From the NCBI RefSeq assembly GCF_001625365.1, contig NZ_LJJF01000002.1, positions 1,027,501 to 1,091,500 of the forward strand: a stretch of DNA of 64,000 bases, in the 5' to 3' direction. Source of the DNA: Streptomyces sp. MJM8645. Lineage in GTDB: Bacteria > Actinomycetota > Actinomycetes > Streptomycetales > Streptomycetaceae. Positions 50,741-59,058 of this stretch are shown one piece after another. The notes beneath the pieces are model-generated. The model did no database searches. It saw only the letters and a program-made list of their open reading frames with translations, and was not told the origin of the DNA. A program made the position numbers and the translations under genes. Positions within the stretch are counted from its first letter, which is position 1, and each line of letters opens with the position of its first letter.

Positions 50741-50963
50741 GAGGGTTCTCCCGCGAAGCCTGAGGTGGGGGGTGAGGGTGGGGCGCACGAGCGTCGGGGC
50801 GTGGGGTACCTGAGCCGCCCGGCCACCCGGCGGCCCGGCACAGGCCGGGCGAATTCAGCATGGGCGCGTCAGGGACCCCCAACAATCCTGCTGCGCAAGG
50901 TAGTTGCAGCACTTTCCGGCCATTCTCCGGCCGCACCCGCCCACGGGGTGCCGCCGCCGGGCC

Positions 50964-51887
50964 TCACGGCTGGTCGGCGGCGGCCTCGCGTTCGCGGCGC
51001 TGCCGGTGCTCGGTGCGGATGCCGCACCAGGCGGTGCAGGCCAGGCTGGCGGCGATGATTCCTTCAGCCCAGAAGAACGCGAGGTAGTCGATCAGCGATC
51101 CGATCGGCGGTGAGCCGGGGGCGGCGTTGCGCATGCCGATCAGGGCGAACAGGCTGGCCGCCATCCAGCCCAGGGAGGGCCAGACCAGGCCCTCGCGCTT
51201 GCGGTAGAGCACCTCGGCGGCGCCGAGGACGGCCAGGGCGATGGCCCACATCGCCGCGATCATGAACCAGGCGAGGATGAAGGTGCTGCGGGAGCGGGTG
51301 ATCTTCGCGTCCAGGGCCACGGCGCCGGTGGCCCCGGCCGTGGCCTGCGGGCGCACGACGAAGAACGGGTCGGTGTCGGTGAGGACCAGGCCGACCGGGA
51401 CGGGGGTGGCGCCGCTGGTGGCCGTGAAGCCGGCCTCCATGCGGTAGCGGTCGAAGGGGTAGTCGGTGATGGTGCCGTCGTACATCCCGACGTGGACGAG
51501 CTGGGGCGCCGCGCTCTCGCCCTCGGCTGCCCGGATGGTCGTCCTGGGTGTGCCGGTGACGGTGATCTCGACGGGTCGACTGAAGGCCTGGCCGTCGGCG
51601 CCGGCGGCGAGCCTGCCGTGCGGTACGGGCGTGATGTAGAGCGTCAGTTGCTGGGCCGCCGGGTCCACGTCCTGGGCGGTGACGTCGAGTTCGATCCAGT
51701 CCTGGGCCGAGGGGATCGCCAGTTCGCGGGTCTGCTCCCGGGTGTTGCGCTCGTTGAGGTACAGCCCGATCCCGCTCCCGCACAGGGCGACGACCATCGC
51801 CAGGACGACGGCGAACCGCCAGCGGTGGCGAGGAGCGCGGCGCGCAACCGGGCTGGTCGCGCTGGTGTCATCGGTGGTGACCTGCAC
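50964..51887 (-). CDS. DUF4436 membrane protein
   Basis: 307 residues. One N-terminal TM (~24-44) is followed by an extracytoplasmic beta-rich domain (~60-195; ELDVTAQDVDPAAQQLTLYI, DGTITDYPFDRYRMEAGFTA), three C-terminal TMs (FILAWFMIAAMWAIALAVLG, SLGWMAASLFALIGMRNA, YLAFFWAEGIIAASLAC) and a basic tail. This is the DUF4436 arrangement; its function is unknown. GTG 51887 has AAGGA 5-6 nt upstream. A promoter overlapping a GACTGA-N4-TCAGTC palindrome lies about 155 bp upstream, the same motif as at the deiminase genes, so it may belong to the same TetR regulon. Confidence 0.8.
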   Translation of the reverse strand: MQVTTDDTSATSPVARRAPRHRWRFAVVLAMVVALCGSGIGLYLNERNTREQTRELAIPSAQDWIELDVTAQDVDPAAQQLTLYITPVPHGRLAAGADGQAFSRPVEITVTGTPRTTIRAAEGESAAPQLVHVGMYDGTITDYPFDRYRMEAGFTATSGATPVPVGLVLTDTDPFFVVRPQATAGATGAVALDAKITRSRSTFILAWFMIAAMWAIALAVLGAAEVLYRKREGLVWPSLGWMAASLFALIGMRNAAPGSPPIGSLIDYLAFFWAEGIIAASLACTAWCGIRTEHRQRREREAAADQP

Positions 51888-52360
51888 GGTCGTCCTTCCT
51901 GAAGCTGTGGAGTCGGGGCGGCGGCCGACGCGTGCGCGGCGGAGGCCCTGGCGGCCCGCCTCCGTGGGGGGGTGGACGGGCCGCCAGGGGGCACGGGGCC
52001 CGCGCTGCGGCGGGCTGGTCCTGGGACCGGGGGTGCCCCCGCATCTTTTACTAGACTGAAAATTCAGTCAAATCCAGAGAGAGCGGTGAGCTGCGGCGCA
52101 CACGGCGTCGAGGCCGGGCACCGCACCACCGGACAGGCCCTGGTGAGGCCGTGGTGAAGGGGCACTACGGGTGCGAGCAGAGGGCGCGCGGGAGGCCGAT
52201 GGGACTCCACGATTCCGTTTCGGCCAGTGCAGGTCCGGTTCGCGCCGGTCCCGTCGAATCGGGGTTCCAGGGGTGCCGTCCGGCGGGACAGTGCTGTGCT
52301 ACCGGGGCTGCGCCCGTGGAGGCGAGAGCCCGCACAGCAGACAACAGGGGGTCTTCAGCA
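51888..52360. other. Divergent intergenic region with palindromic operator
   Basis: 473 bp between the DUF4436 gene (minus) and the repeat-protein gene (plus). It holds the AT-rich promoter/operator at 52043-52071. Otherwise no gene is seen. Confidence 0.5.
52043..52071 (-). promoter_or_regulatory. Promoter with embedded TetR-type operator (site 1)
   Basis: On the minus strand: TTGACT (52071-52066), 17-bp spacer, AAAGAT (52048-52043). Within it, GACTGAAAATTCAGTC (52054-52069 on the plus strand) is a palindrome with perfect 7-bp arms. It points toward the DUF4436 gene. It matches sites 2-4 near the deiminase genes. Confidence 0.7.
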
Positions 52361-54085
52361 GTGGTGGCTTCTCTGAACTACGACATCCTCACCGACCCGG
52401 CGCCGCTCCAGGTGCCGGTGGCGGGCGAGGAGTCCGAGGGGGCGATCTACATCGTCGTCTCCAACCCGACCATGGACGAGGTGATCTGGTACTCCATCGA
52501 GGTGCGGGTGCCCTGCGGCCAGCAGGAAGGTCATCTGACGGTCGACCCGAAGTCGATCAAGGCGCGGATCGCGCAGAACGACGCGACGAAGAAGACGGAG
52601 GAGCCGACCGCCGTCTGGGACGACACCGCCGGTGTCCTCACCGTGTCCGCCCGGCCCGGCGCGCTGTTCAGGGAGGCCGGGTCCCTGGTCCTGGCGCTGG
52701 AGGGCTTCCCGGTCTCCAGCAAACCGGGGCCGGTCCTGCTCCAGGTGACGGAGCGGGCGGCGAACGGCGCCAGGGTGCAGCGCAACCCCGTGACCCTGAG
52801 CCTGCTGAAGCAACTGCCCAAGGTGCCGCGCAACTTCCGCCCGAAGGCGTCCCTGGTGGCCGCAGGCAAGGACGTCGTCCTGCAGTGGGAGGGGCCCGAC
52901 ACCCTCACGTACCAGATCCAGGGGCCGGACGGCCCGCCGGTTCCCGTCCAGCCGAGGAAGGGGACGACCACGTGGGAGTGGTCTCCGCTGCCGGGCGCGG
53001 AGCCGAAGCGGGACGCCACGTACACCCTGACGGCCACGTCCCGGGGCCAGCAGTTGCCGGGGTACTTCCTCACCACCACCGTCCACCTGCGCAGCCCCGA
53101 GTTCGAGGCCGTGACCGCGACGGCCGGGGTGCGCACCCCGTGGGTCGGGGGCACCACGGAGAGGGGGCGGGTCACCTTCACCCCGCAGGGCGCGCAGGTC
53201 CGCGACGCATCCGACGCGCCCGGCTCCCTCTCGGCCAGCGCTGTCTCGGCCAGCGCTGTCTCGGCCGACAGCGTCTCGGCCAGCACCGTCTCCGCCGGCA
53301 CCGTCTCGGCCACCAGGGCGGACGTGGATGTCGTGACCGCCGCGTCGGTGCGGGGCCGCGGCGGCGACGCCGGGTGGATCGAGTTCCCGTCCGACGGGAT
53401 CAGGGTCGGCCACGGCGGGGGAAGCGACCTGGGGACCGTCACGGCGGACAAGCTCAGGGTGAGCGGGATCAACACCACCTGGGTGGGCGACCGCGACGCC
53501 GCCAAGGGCTGGATCGAGTTCTCGCAGTCCGGGGTGAACATCCGCAAGGACGGAAGCCAGAACTGGGGATCCGTCGCGGCCGACAAGGCCGACCTGAACG
53601 GCATCAACACCAAGTGGGTGCAGGGCCGCACGGCCGACGACGGGTGGATCGAGTTCCCACCCGCCGGGCTGAACGTGTACCAGGGCGCCGGAAACCACCA
53701 GTGGGGAACCGTCGCGGCCGGCAAGGCGGACCTCAACGACCTGCTGACCCACCGCGCCCAGGTCAGGGAACGTCTCACGCTCCAGGGCGGGCTGACCGTC
53801 GACAACGTGCTGGAGACGCAGGACGGCCCGCCCCGGCTGATCGTCCACGGCCGCCTCGACGCCGAGAGCGAGGTGCTCGCCGCCAGCACGGTCACCGTCG
53901 CCGGCGACCTCACCACCAAGGGCGTCCTGCGCGTCCTGGGGGATTCGCGGTTCGACGGCAAGGTGAACGCCAACGGGCACCTGTCGGTCCGCACCGGAGA
54001 CGCCTGGATCGTGCACACGAACGACGGGCAGGTGGCGATCAACGGCGACCTGCGGGTCCACGGGGCATTCCGTTCCGACAGCTGA
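52361..54085 (+). CDS. Fibre-like repeat protein
   Basis: About 574 residues, no signal peptide. The N-terminal ~300 residues are beta-rich (NYDILTDPAPLQVP; LPKVPRNFRPKASL; a fibronectin-like ATYTLTATSRGQQLPG segment). A Ser/Ala/Val stretch (SASAVSASAVSADSVSAS, ~287-320) leads into three ~45-residue repeats (~326-461), each with GWIEF and a 'GTVAADKADLNGI' end. A left-handed-helix-like C-terminus resembling phage or contractile tail-fibre tips follows (LIVHGRLDAES, INGDLRVHGAF). GTG 52361 has AGGGGG 9 nt upstream. No phage or contractile-system genes adjoin. It could form a trimeric fibre; its function is unknown. Confidence 0.68.
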   Translation: MVASLNYDILTDPAPLQVPVAGEESEGAIYIVVSNPTMDEVIWYSIEVRVPCGQQEGHLTVDPKSIKARIAQNDATKKTEEPTAVWDDTAGVLTVSARPGALFREAGSLVLALEGFPVSSKPGPVLLQVTERAANGARVQRNPVTLSLLKQLPKVPRNFRPKASLVAAGKDVVLQWEGPDTLTYQIQGPDGPPVPVQPRKGTTTWEWSPLPGAEPKRDATYTLTATSRGQQLPGYFLTTTVHLRSPEFEAVTATAGVRTPWVGGTTERGRVTFTPQGAQVRDASDAPGSLSASAVSASAVSADSVSASTVSAGTVSATRADVDVVTAASVRGRGGDAGWIEFPSDGIRVGHGGGSDLGTVTADKLRVSGINTTWVGDRDAAKGWIEFSQSGVNIRKDGSQNWGSVAADKADLNGINTKWVQGRTADDGWIEFPPAGLNVYQGAGNHQWGTVAAGKADLNDLLTHRAQVRERLTLQGGLTVDNVLETQDGPPRLIVHGRLDAESEVLAASTVTVAGDLTTKGVLRVLGDSRFDGKVNANGHLSVRTGDAWIVHTNDGQVAINGDLRVHGAFRSDS

Positions 54086-54132
54086 CAGCTGACGGCTGAC
54101 GGCTGACGGCTGACGGCTGACGGCTGACGGCT
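54077..54132. repeat. Eight 7-bp tandem repeats
   Basis: GACAGCT twice, then GACGGCT six times, without interruption. The first unit overlaps the stop codon of the fibre-like gene. A unit of seven is not a multiple of three, and only the first few bases are translated, so copy number is free to vary. Confidence 0.92.
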
Positions 54133-54140
54133 CATGATTC

Positions 54141-54183
54141 GACGGCCGCCCCGCCGGAGCACGGGTCCGGTGGGGCGGCCGTC
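54141..54183 (+). terminator. Terminator after the fibre-like gene
   Basis: GACGGCCGCCCC (54141-54152) and GGGGCGGCCGTC (54172-54183) form a 12-bp stem with an inner CCGGA/TCCGG hairpin. Confidence 0.75.
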
Positions 54184-54229
54184 GCAGGTCTCCGGCGCCC
54201 GTCATCAGCGGACGGGCCGATCCTCGCGC

Positions 54230-54249
54230 TTGACTGACTTTTCAGTCAA
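54230..54249 (+). promoter_or_regulatory. TetR-type operator (site 2), overlapping a -35 box
   Basis: TTGACTGACTTTTCAGTCAA: perfect 8-bp arms around a 4-bp spacer, 55 bp upstream of the first deiminase GTG. TTGACT can serve as -35 on the plus strand. Confidence 0.75.
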
Positions 54250-54304
54250 TGAAAGTGTTGACGGCGAGCTCGCAGTCGGCGCTACCCCATGACCGGAGAA
54301 TCCC

Positions 54305-55501
54305 GTGCCCCACCCTGATCTGTCCCGCCGCACCATCCTGCGCTCCCTCGGCGGCGCGGGCGTCCTCGCCCTCGGCCTGACCGCCTGTTCGGACCTCGAC
54401 GAACCCGTCGAGGACGCCACGCAGGCCCCGCAGCCGTCCGGGGCGCCGCAGTCTTCCGGGGCGCCGCAGCCGTCTGGGGCCCCGGCGGCGCCCGGCGGAC
54501 GCCGCTTCGGCGCCGAATGGGAGAAGCACGTCCGCACCGTGATGTCCTGGCCCGCCTCGGAGAACGTCTGGGGCGACCAGCTCCCCGATGTCCGGAAGGA
54601 CATCGCCGGCCTGGCGCGGGCCATCGCCGCCCGCGAACCGGTCGTCCTGATGGCCCGCCCCGAGCAGAGGGACGCCGCGCAGAGCGCGTGCGGCTCCGCG
54701 GTCGAGGTCGTCCCCATCGCCGTCGACGACCTGTGGGCCCGCGACACCCTGCCGGTGTTCGTCGAGGAGGGCGGCAAGGTCAAGGGCGTCGACTTCAACT
54801 TCAACGGCTGGGGCAACAAGCAGCAGCACGCCAACGACGGCAAGATCGCCCGCACCGTCCTGGCAAAGTACGGCGTCGAACGCATCGAGACGAAGCTGGT
54901 CGCCGAGGGCGGCTCCTTCGAGACCGACGGCCAGGGCACCCTGCTGGTCACCGAGAGCTCCGTCGTCAACGGCAACCGCAACCCCGGCATGTCCCGCGAC
55001 CAGGTCGAGGCCGAGCTCAAGAAGGCCCTCGGCGTCACCACCGTGATCTGGCTGGCCGGCGTCAAGGGCAAGGACATCACCGACGCCCACGTCGACTGCC
55101 TCACCCGCTTCGCCGCCCCCGGCGTCGTCCTGCTCGACCAGGCCTTCCCCGGTTCGCCCGCCGACGTCTGGTCCCGCTCCGCCGACCAGGCCCGCGGCGT
55201 CTTCAAGGACGCCGTCGACGCCCGCGGCAAGAAGCTCGACGTCATCGAACTCCAGCAGCCCGACCCCGACAAGATCACCGGCCGCGGCGACGCCTTCGTC
55301 TCCTCCTACATGAACTTCTACGTCGGCTCCAAGGGCGTCTACCTCCCGAAGTTCGGCGACGACCGCGCCGACGACCGCGCCCAGCAGATCCTCAAGCAGC
55401 ACTTCCCCGACCGCGAGATCGTCCCCGTCAAGATCGACAACATCGCCGCCGGAGGTGGCGGCATCCACTGCGCCACCCACGACATCCCGGCCGTCGGGTG
55501 A
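54305..55501 (+). CDS. Agmatine deiminase family protein, Tat-type lipoprotein (paralogue 1)
   Basis: 398 residues. A twin-arginine signal (SRRTILRSLGG) is followed by lipobox LTAC (Cys ~28) and a Gly/Pro/Ser linker (PQPSGAPQSSGAPQPSGAPA), predicting a folded exported lipoprotein. The PAD_porph/agmatine deiminase domain (~65-398) has DLWARDTLPVF (~142), FNFNGWG, EGGSFETDGQGTLL (~200), NRNPGM, DAHVDC (~260) and catalytic Cys in GGGGIHC (~389). It would hydrolyse a guanidino group (agmatine or peptidyl/free arginine derivatives) outside the membrane. GTG start 54305. It is the first of three paralogues, each with a TetR-type site upstream. Confidence 0.87.
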   Translation: MPHPDLSRRTILRSLGGAGVLALGLTACSDLDEPVEDATQAPQPSGAPQSSGAPQPSGAPAAPGGRRFGAEWEKHVRTVMSWPASENVWGDQLPDVRKDIAGLARAIAAREPVVLMARPEQRDAAQSACGSAVEVVPIAVDDLWARDTLPVFVEEGGKVKGVDFNFNGWGNKQQHANDGKIARTVLAKYGVERIETKLVAEGGSFETDGQGTLLVTESSVVNGNRNPGMSRDQVEAELKKALGVTTVIWLAGVKGKDITDAHVDCLTRFAAPGVVLLDQAFPGSPADVWSRSADQARGVFKDAVDARGKKLDVIELQQPDPDKITGRGDAFVSSYMNFYVGSKGVYLPKFGDDRADDRAQQILKQHFPDREIVPVKIDNIAAGGGGIHCATHDIPAVG

Positions 55502-55586
55502 ACTCGCGGTTCGACTGACACCCGCCGGGGCGTGCGGCCTCCTCGAAGCTCTGCAGAAATCGAACAGTTCTGGCTTCGGGCAGCAC

Positions 55587-55616
55587 GGGCCCCTGCCGAG
55601 AGTTCGGCAGGGGCCC
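55587..55616. terminator. Terminator between deiminase 1 and TetR gene
   Basis: GGGCCCCTGCCGA (55587-55599) and TCGGCAGGGGCCC (55604-55616), a perfect 13-bp stem with a GAGT loop, between convergent genes. Confidence 0.8.
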
Positions 55617-55713
55617 ACGGTGCAGAGACCTGTAGACGGCCGGGACCTGCCGTCGACGAGTGGCAGGCCGGCCGACATCGGCTACCGTCTGCCGCCGGTC
55701 CGACGGCCCGGCC

Positions 55714-55770
55714 TCACTTCAGGTGTCGGGTGAAGAACTGGGCCGCGGCGTCCCCGGCGAACTGCGGGCA
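55714..55770 (-). pseudogene. Possible 3' remnant of an alpha/beta hydrolase
   Basis: CPQFAGDAAAQFFTRHLK followed by a stop resembles the C-terminus of dienelactone-hydrolase or esterase-type proteins. No longer frame supports it. It sits just past the TetR stop codon. Weak evidence. Confidence 0.25.
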
Positions 55771-55783
55771 GGTGGAAGGTCGG

Positions 55784-56380
55784 TCAGCAGCGGCACCGTA
55801 CGACGGCCGGCAGCGCCTCCAGCTCGACCTCGATCGCCTCCCGGAGCAGGCGTCGTGCGTGCTCCAGCGGCATCGAGCCGGTCAGCCAGCGGGCGCTGAG
55901 GCCCTCGATCAGGACGGTGAGGCGTTCGGCGGAGGCCGTGTGGGCCGGCGCCGTGGCCTCGGGGCGGGCGCGGCCGAGCAGGTCCGCGACGTCGTGCACC
56001 CAGGCGTGGGTGGCCCGTGCCAGCTCCTCCCGGAGATCGGGCTCGAAGACCGCGCTGGCCCTCAACTCCCCCCAGGCCGTGCTGTTCTCGCGCACGTCCG
56101 GGGTGTCCTGGAGTTCCAGGAGCAGGACCTGTTCGAGATCGCGCCGGGGATCGTCCGAGTACCCCGCCGAGTCCCCCTCGGCGGTGTAGCGGTCCGCCCG
56201 GTCGCTGATGAACTCCAGGGTCTTGCGGAGCAGCCCGGCCCGGTCGGTGAAGTGGTAGTACAGCAGCGAGGTGGACACCCCCGCCTCGGCGGCCAGTTCG
56301 CCCACGCGCAGCCCGCGCACGCCACGCCGCGCGATGACGCGGGTGGCGGCGATGAGTATCTCTGTTCGACGATCCGACAC
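55784..56380 (-). CDS. TetR-family transcriptional regulator
   Basis: 198 residues. N-terminal TetR HTH: TEILIAATRVIARRGVRGLR and GVSTSLLYYHFTDRAGLLRK. The C-terminal ligand domain has LSARWLTGSMPLEHARRLLR, a form seen in BetI-like regulators. It is the only regulator in the deiminase block and lies between paralogues 1 and 2. It is the obvious candidate to bind the TTGACTGA-N4-TCAGTCAA sites upstream of the three deiminases and of the DUF4436 gene. Site 3 lies ~180 bp upstream of its own start. Confidence 0.88.
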   Translation of the reverse strand: MSDRRTEILIAATRVIARRGVRGLRVGELAAEAGVSTSLLYYHFTDRAGLLRKTLEFISDRADRYTAEGDSAGYSDDPRRDLEQVLLLELQDTPDVRENSTAWGELRASAVFEPDLREELARATHAWVHDVADLLGRARPEATAPAHTASAERLTVLIEGLSARWLTGSMPLEHARRLLREAIEVELEALPAVVRCRC

Positions 56381-56557
56381 AAGCGATCACCCTACCCGGC
56401 CGGGGCCTCTCGTGGAGGAATTCCTGATCAAAGTTTCAGGGCCCAATGACCCTGCGGCCAGGCGGGCGACCTCGGATCGGGGCTCACGACAGGTTCACGG
56501 CAGGCTCAGGCCAGGCCGGTGTGGCAAGGAAAACCGCGATACCGTACGTATCGGGTA

Positions 56558-56586
56558 TTGACTGAATTTTTAGTTGCAGCCAAGAT
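56558..56586 (+). promoter_or_regulatory. Promoter with partial TetR-type operator (site 3)
   Basis: TTGACT (56558-56563), 17-bp spacer, CAAGAT (56581-56586). The left half GACTGA is perfect; the right half TTAGTT matches TCAGTC at 4 of 6 positions. It lies 40 bp upstream of the TTG start of deiminase 2 and has the same -35/-10 spacing as site 1. Confidence 0.6.
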
Positions 56587-56626
56587 GTGCGTCACCCCAC
56601 ACCTCCCCGCCCCCAAGGGAGTCCTC

Positions 56627-57841
56627 TTGGACACGCCCGTTCCCACCCGCCGCAGCCTGCTCAGATTCGGCGCTGCCGCCCTGCCCGCAGCGGCCCTCGG
56701 CGCCGCGTTCGCCACCGGCCTCGGCACCTCGGTCGCCGCGGCCGCAGACACAGCCACGGCCCCAGACACAGCCGCAGCCGCCGCCACGACGCCGTCCGGC
56801 ACCACGCTGCGGATGCCCGCGGAGACCGACCGGCACACCCGCACCTTCATGGCCTGGCCCGCCCTGTCCTCGGTCTGGCGCAGCCAGCTGTCGGGCGTCC
56901 GCCGGGACATCGCGAACGTCGCGTACGAGCTCTCGCGCTACGAGCCGGTCGCGGTGCTGGCCCGCCCCGGGCAGGCCGCCGACGCCCGGTACTACTGCGG
57001 CTCCGGCGCGTACTACGGCATCGAGGTCCTGGAGATCCCGAACGACGACCTGTGGATCCGGGACTTCGGCCCGACCTTCGTCGTCGCACCCGGCGCCATC
57101 GCCGGGGTCGACACCAACTTCAACGGCTGGGGCAAGCGCGGCACCTCCTACTACCAGCCGTACGCCAACGACGCCGCGGCCGCGGGCACGCTCCTGTCCC
57201 AGTACGGGATCGCCCGCGTCCAGGCCCCGTTCGTGGGCGAGGGCGGCTCGCTGGAGACCGACGGGCAGGGCACCCTGCTGGCCACCGAGAGCTCGCTGGT
57301 GAACCCCAACCGCAACCCGGGCATGACCCGGGACCAGGTCGAGCAGGCGCTGAAGTCGACGCTCGGCCTGGACAAGGTCATCTGGGTCCCGGGCCTGGCC
57401 GGCCAGGACATCACCGACTGCCACATCGACTGCCTGGCCCGCTTCATCTCCCCCGGCCAGGTCATGCTGGACCAGCCCGGCCCGGGCACCGACCCCCGGT
57501 GGGTCGCGGTCTACCAGCAGACCAGGCAGGCCCTGCAGAGCGCCACCGACGCCCAGGGCCGCCGCCTGACCATCACGGAGCTGCCCGGCCCCGACCGCAA
57601 CTCCATCCGGGGAACGGGCAAGGACTTCCTGTCCAGCTACACCAACTACTACACGGCCAACGGCGCCGTCCTCGTCCCGCAGTTCGGCGACGGCTACGCG
57701 GACGGGGTCGCCTACGCGATCCTCCAGGCCAAGTACCCCGACCGCACCGTCGTCCAGCTCAACATCGACAACATCGCGAGCGGCGGCGGCGGCATCCACT
57801 GCTCCACCCAGTCGCAGCCCGCCGTACCGCCCGCCGGCTGA
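56627..57841 (+). CDS. Agmatine deiminase family protein, Tat-secreted (paralogue 2)
   Basis: About 404 residues from TTG 56627, chosen because AAGGGAG lies 5 nt upstream; an ATG at 56585 is possible. Twin-arginine signal TRRSLLRFGAAALPAAALGA, cleavage near VAAAADT, no lipobox. The catalytic domain has DDLWIRDFGPTFVV (~143), FNGWGKRG, EGGSLETDGQGTLL, NRNPGM, DCHIDCLARF and GGGGIHC (~388). It differs from paralogue 1 by a YYCGSGAYYG insertion and has no Pro-rich linker. Predicted to be a soluble exported deiminase. An operator-like promoter lies just upstream. Confidence 0.86.
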   Translation: MDTPVPTRRSLLRFGAAALPAAALGAAFATGLGTSVAAAADTATAPDTAAAAATTPSGTTLRMPAETDRHTRTFMAWPALSSVWRSQLSGVRRDIANVAYELSRYEPVAVLARPGQAADARYYCGSGAYYGIEVLEIPNDDLWIRDFGPTFVVAPGAIAGVDTNFNGWGKRGTSYYQPYANDAAAAGTLLSQYGIARVQAPFVGEGGSLETDGQGTLLATESSLVNPNRNPGMTRDQVEQALKSTLGLDKVIWVPGLAGQDITDCHIDCLARFISPGQVMLDQPGPGTDPRWVAVYQQTRQALQSATDAQGRRLTITELPGPDRNSIRGTGKDFLSSYTNYYTANGAVLVPQFGDGYADGVAYAILQAKYPDRTVVQLNIDNIASGGGGIHCSTQSQPAVPPAG

Positions 57842-57905
57842 ACGCGGCTGAGCGCGGCCGAGCCCCCCGCCGACCACCTCGGTCGGCCACTCTCGACCCC
57901 ATCCT

Positions 57906-57921
57906 GACTGAAAATTAGAAC
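57906..57921 (+). promoter_or_regulatory. Degenerate TetR-type half-site (site 4)
   Basis: TGACTGAAAATTAGAAC: the left half GACTGA and the AAAT spacer match site 1 exactly; the right half is decayed. It lies 19 bp upstream of the deiminase 3 ATG. It may be a weak site or a relic. Confidence 0.45.
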
Positions 57922-57939
57922 AAGAGAGAAGGATCCGTC

Positions 57940-58938
57940 ATGACGTTCCAGATGCCGGCCGAGTGGACCCCCCACGACGGGTGCCTGATGGCCTGGCCGA
58001 CCAGGTCGGACCTCTGGGGGGAGACCTTCGAGGAGGCCAAGCGGGAGTACGCCCAGGTCGCCCGGGCGATCGCCGAGTTCGAGCCGGTCACGATGGTCGC
58101 GCTGCCGGACCGGGGCGCCGAGGCGCAGGAGCTGTGCGGGGAGGGCGTCGAGGTCGTGGAACTCCCCATCGACGACTCGTGGTTCCGCGACTCCGGGCCG
58201 ATCTTCGTACTCGGCGAGGACGGCCGGCGGGCCGGTGTGGACTTCCGCTTCAACGCCTGGGGCGGCAAGCACCACCCGTACGACACCGACGACCTGATCG
58301 CCGGGCGGCTGCTGGAGCGCCTGGGCGTCGAGCGCATCGACTCCCGGATGATCCTCGAAGGCGGGGCGATCACGGTCGACGGCGAGGGCACGCTGATCAC
58401 CACCGAGCAGTGCCTGCTGAACCCGAACCGCAACCCGGGGATGAGCAAGGAGGAGATCGAGGCCGAGCTGATCGCGAAGCTCGGCGTCAGCACGATCATC
58501 TGGCTGCCGTACGGCGGGCTGCTGGACACCGAGACCGACGGCCACGTGGACGGCGTCTGCGCGTTCGTCGCCCCCGGCAAGGTGATCGTCCAGCTGCCCG
58601 CCGACCCCGAGCACCCCGACTACGAGCGCATGCGCGCCAACCACGCCGTCCTGGCGGCCGCCACCGACGCCCGGGGCCGCAGGCTGGAGATCCTCGAAGT
58701 CCCGCAGAGCGCCTTCGTCGAGGTCAACGGCACCGACGTCGAGGTCGGCTACCTCAACTTCTACATCGCCAACGGCGGCGTCGTCGTCCCGGTCGCCGAC
58801 GTCCCGGAGGACGAGGGGGCCCTCGCCGCCATCGCGGCCGCCCTGCCCGGCCGCAAGGTCGTCGGGGTCCGCTCCCGGGTGATCGCCTACGGCGGCGGCG
58901 GTGTCCACTGCATCACCCAGCAGGTGCCCACCGCCTGA
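57940..58938 (+). CDS. Agmatine deiminase family protein, cytosolic (paralogue 3)
   Basis: 332 residues, no signal peptide; starts MTFQMPAEWTPHDGCLMAWP, the normal N-terminus of cytosolic agmatine deiminases. Motifs: DDSWFRDSGPIFV, FNAWGGKHHPYD, LEGGAITVDGEGTLITTEQC, NRNPGM, TDGHVDG, catalytic Cys ~323 in GGGGVHCITQQ. This is the most AguA-like of the three and the likely agmatine to N-carbamoylputrescine enzyme. No aguB-like amidase is in the window. AGAAGGA lies 6 nt before the ATG. The ABC transporter operon follows on the same strand. Confidence 0.9.
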   Translation: MTFQMPAEWTPHDGCLMAWPTRSDLWGETFEEAKREYAQVARAIAEFEPVTMVALPDRGAEAQELCGEGVEVVELPIDDSWFRDSGPIFVLGEDGRRAGVDFRFNAWGGKHHPYDTDDLIAGRLLERLGVERIDSRMILEGGAITVDGEGTLITTEQCLLNPNRNPGMSKEEIEAELIAKLGVSTIIWLPYGGLLDTETDGHVDGVCAFVAPGKVIVQLPADPEHPDYERMRANHAVLAAATDARGRRLEILEVPQSAFVEVNGTDVEVGYLNFYIANGGVVVPVADVPEDEGALAAIAAALPGRKVVGVRSRVIAYGGGGVHCITQQVPTA

Positions 58939-59058
58939 GCCGCCCGCACGCACAACCACCACCCGTCGCCGCGGCCCGGGCAGCGAACCCCCGCTGCCAG
59001 GGCCGCCCCCGCCCCCCGCCCGCCGGACCCCCGTTGAGCCTGGAAGAAAGAACCCTCG

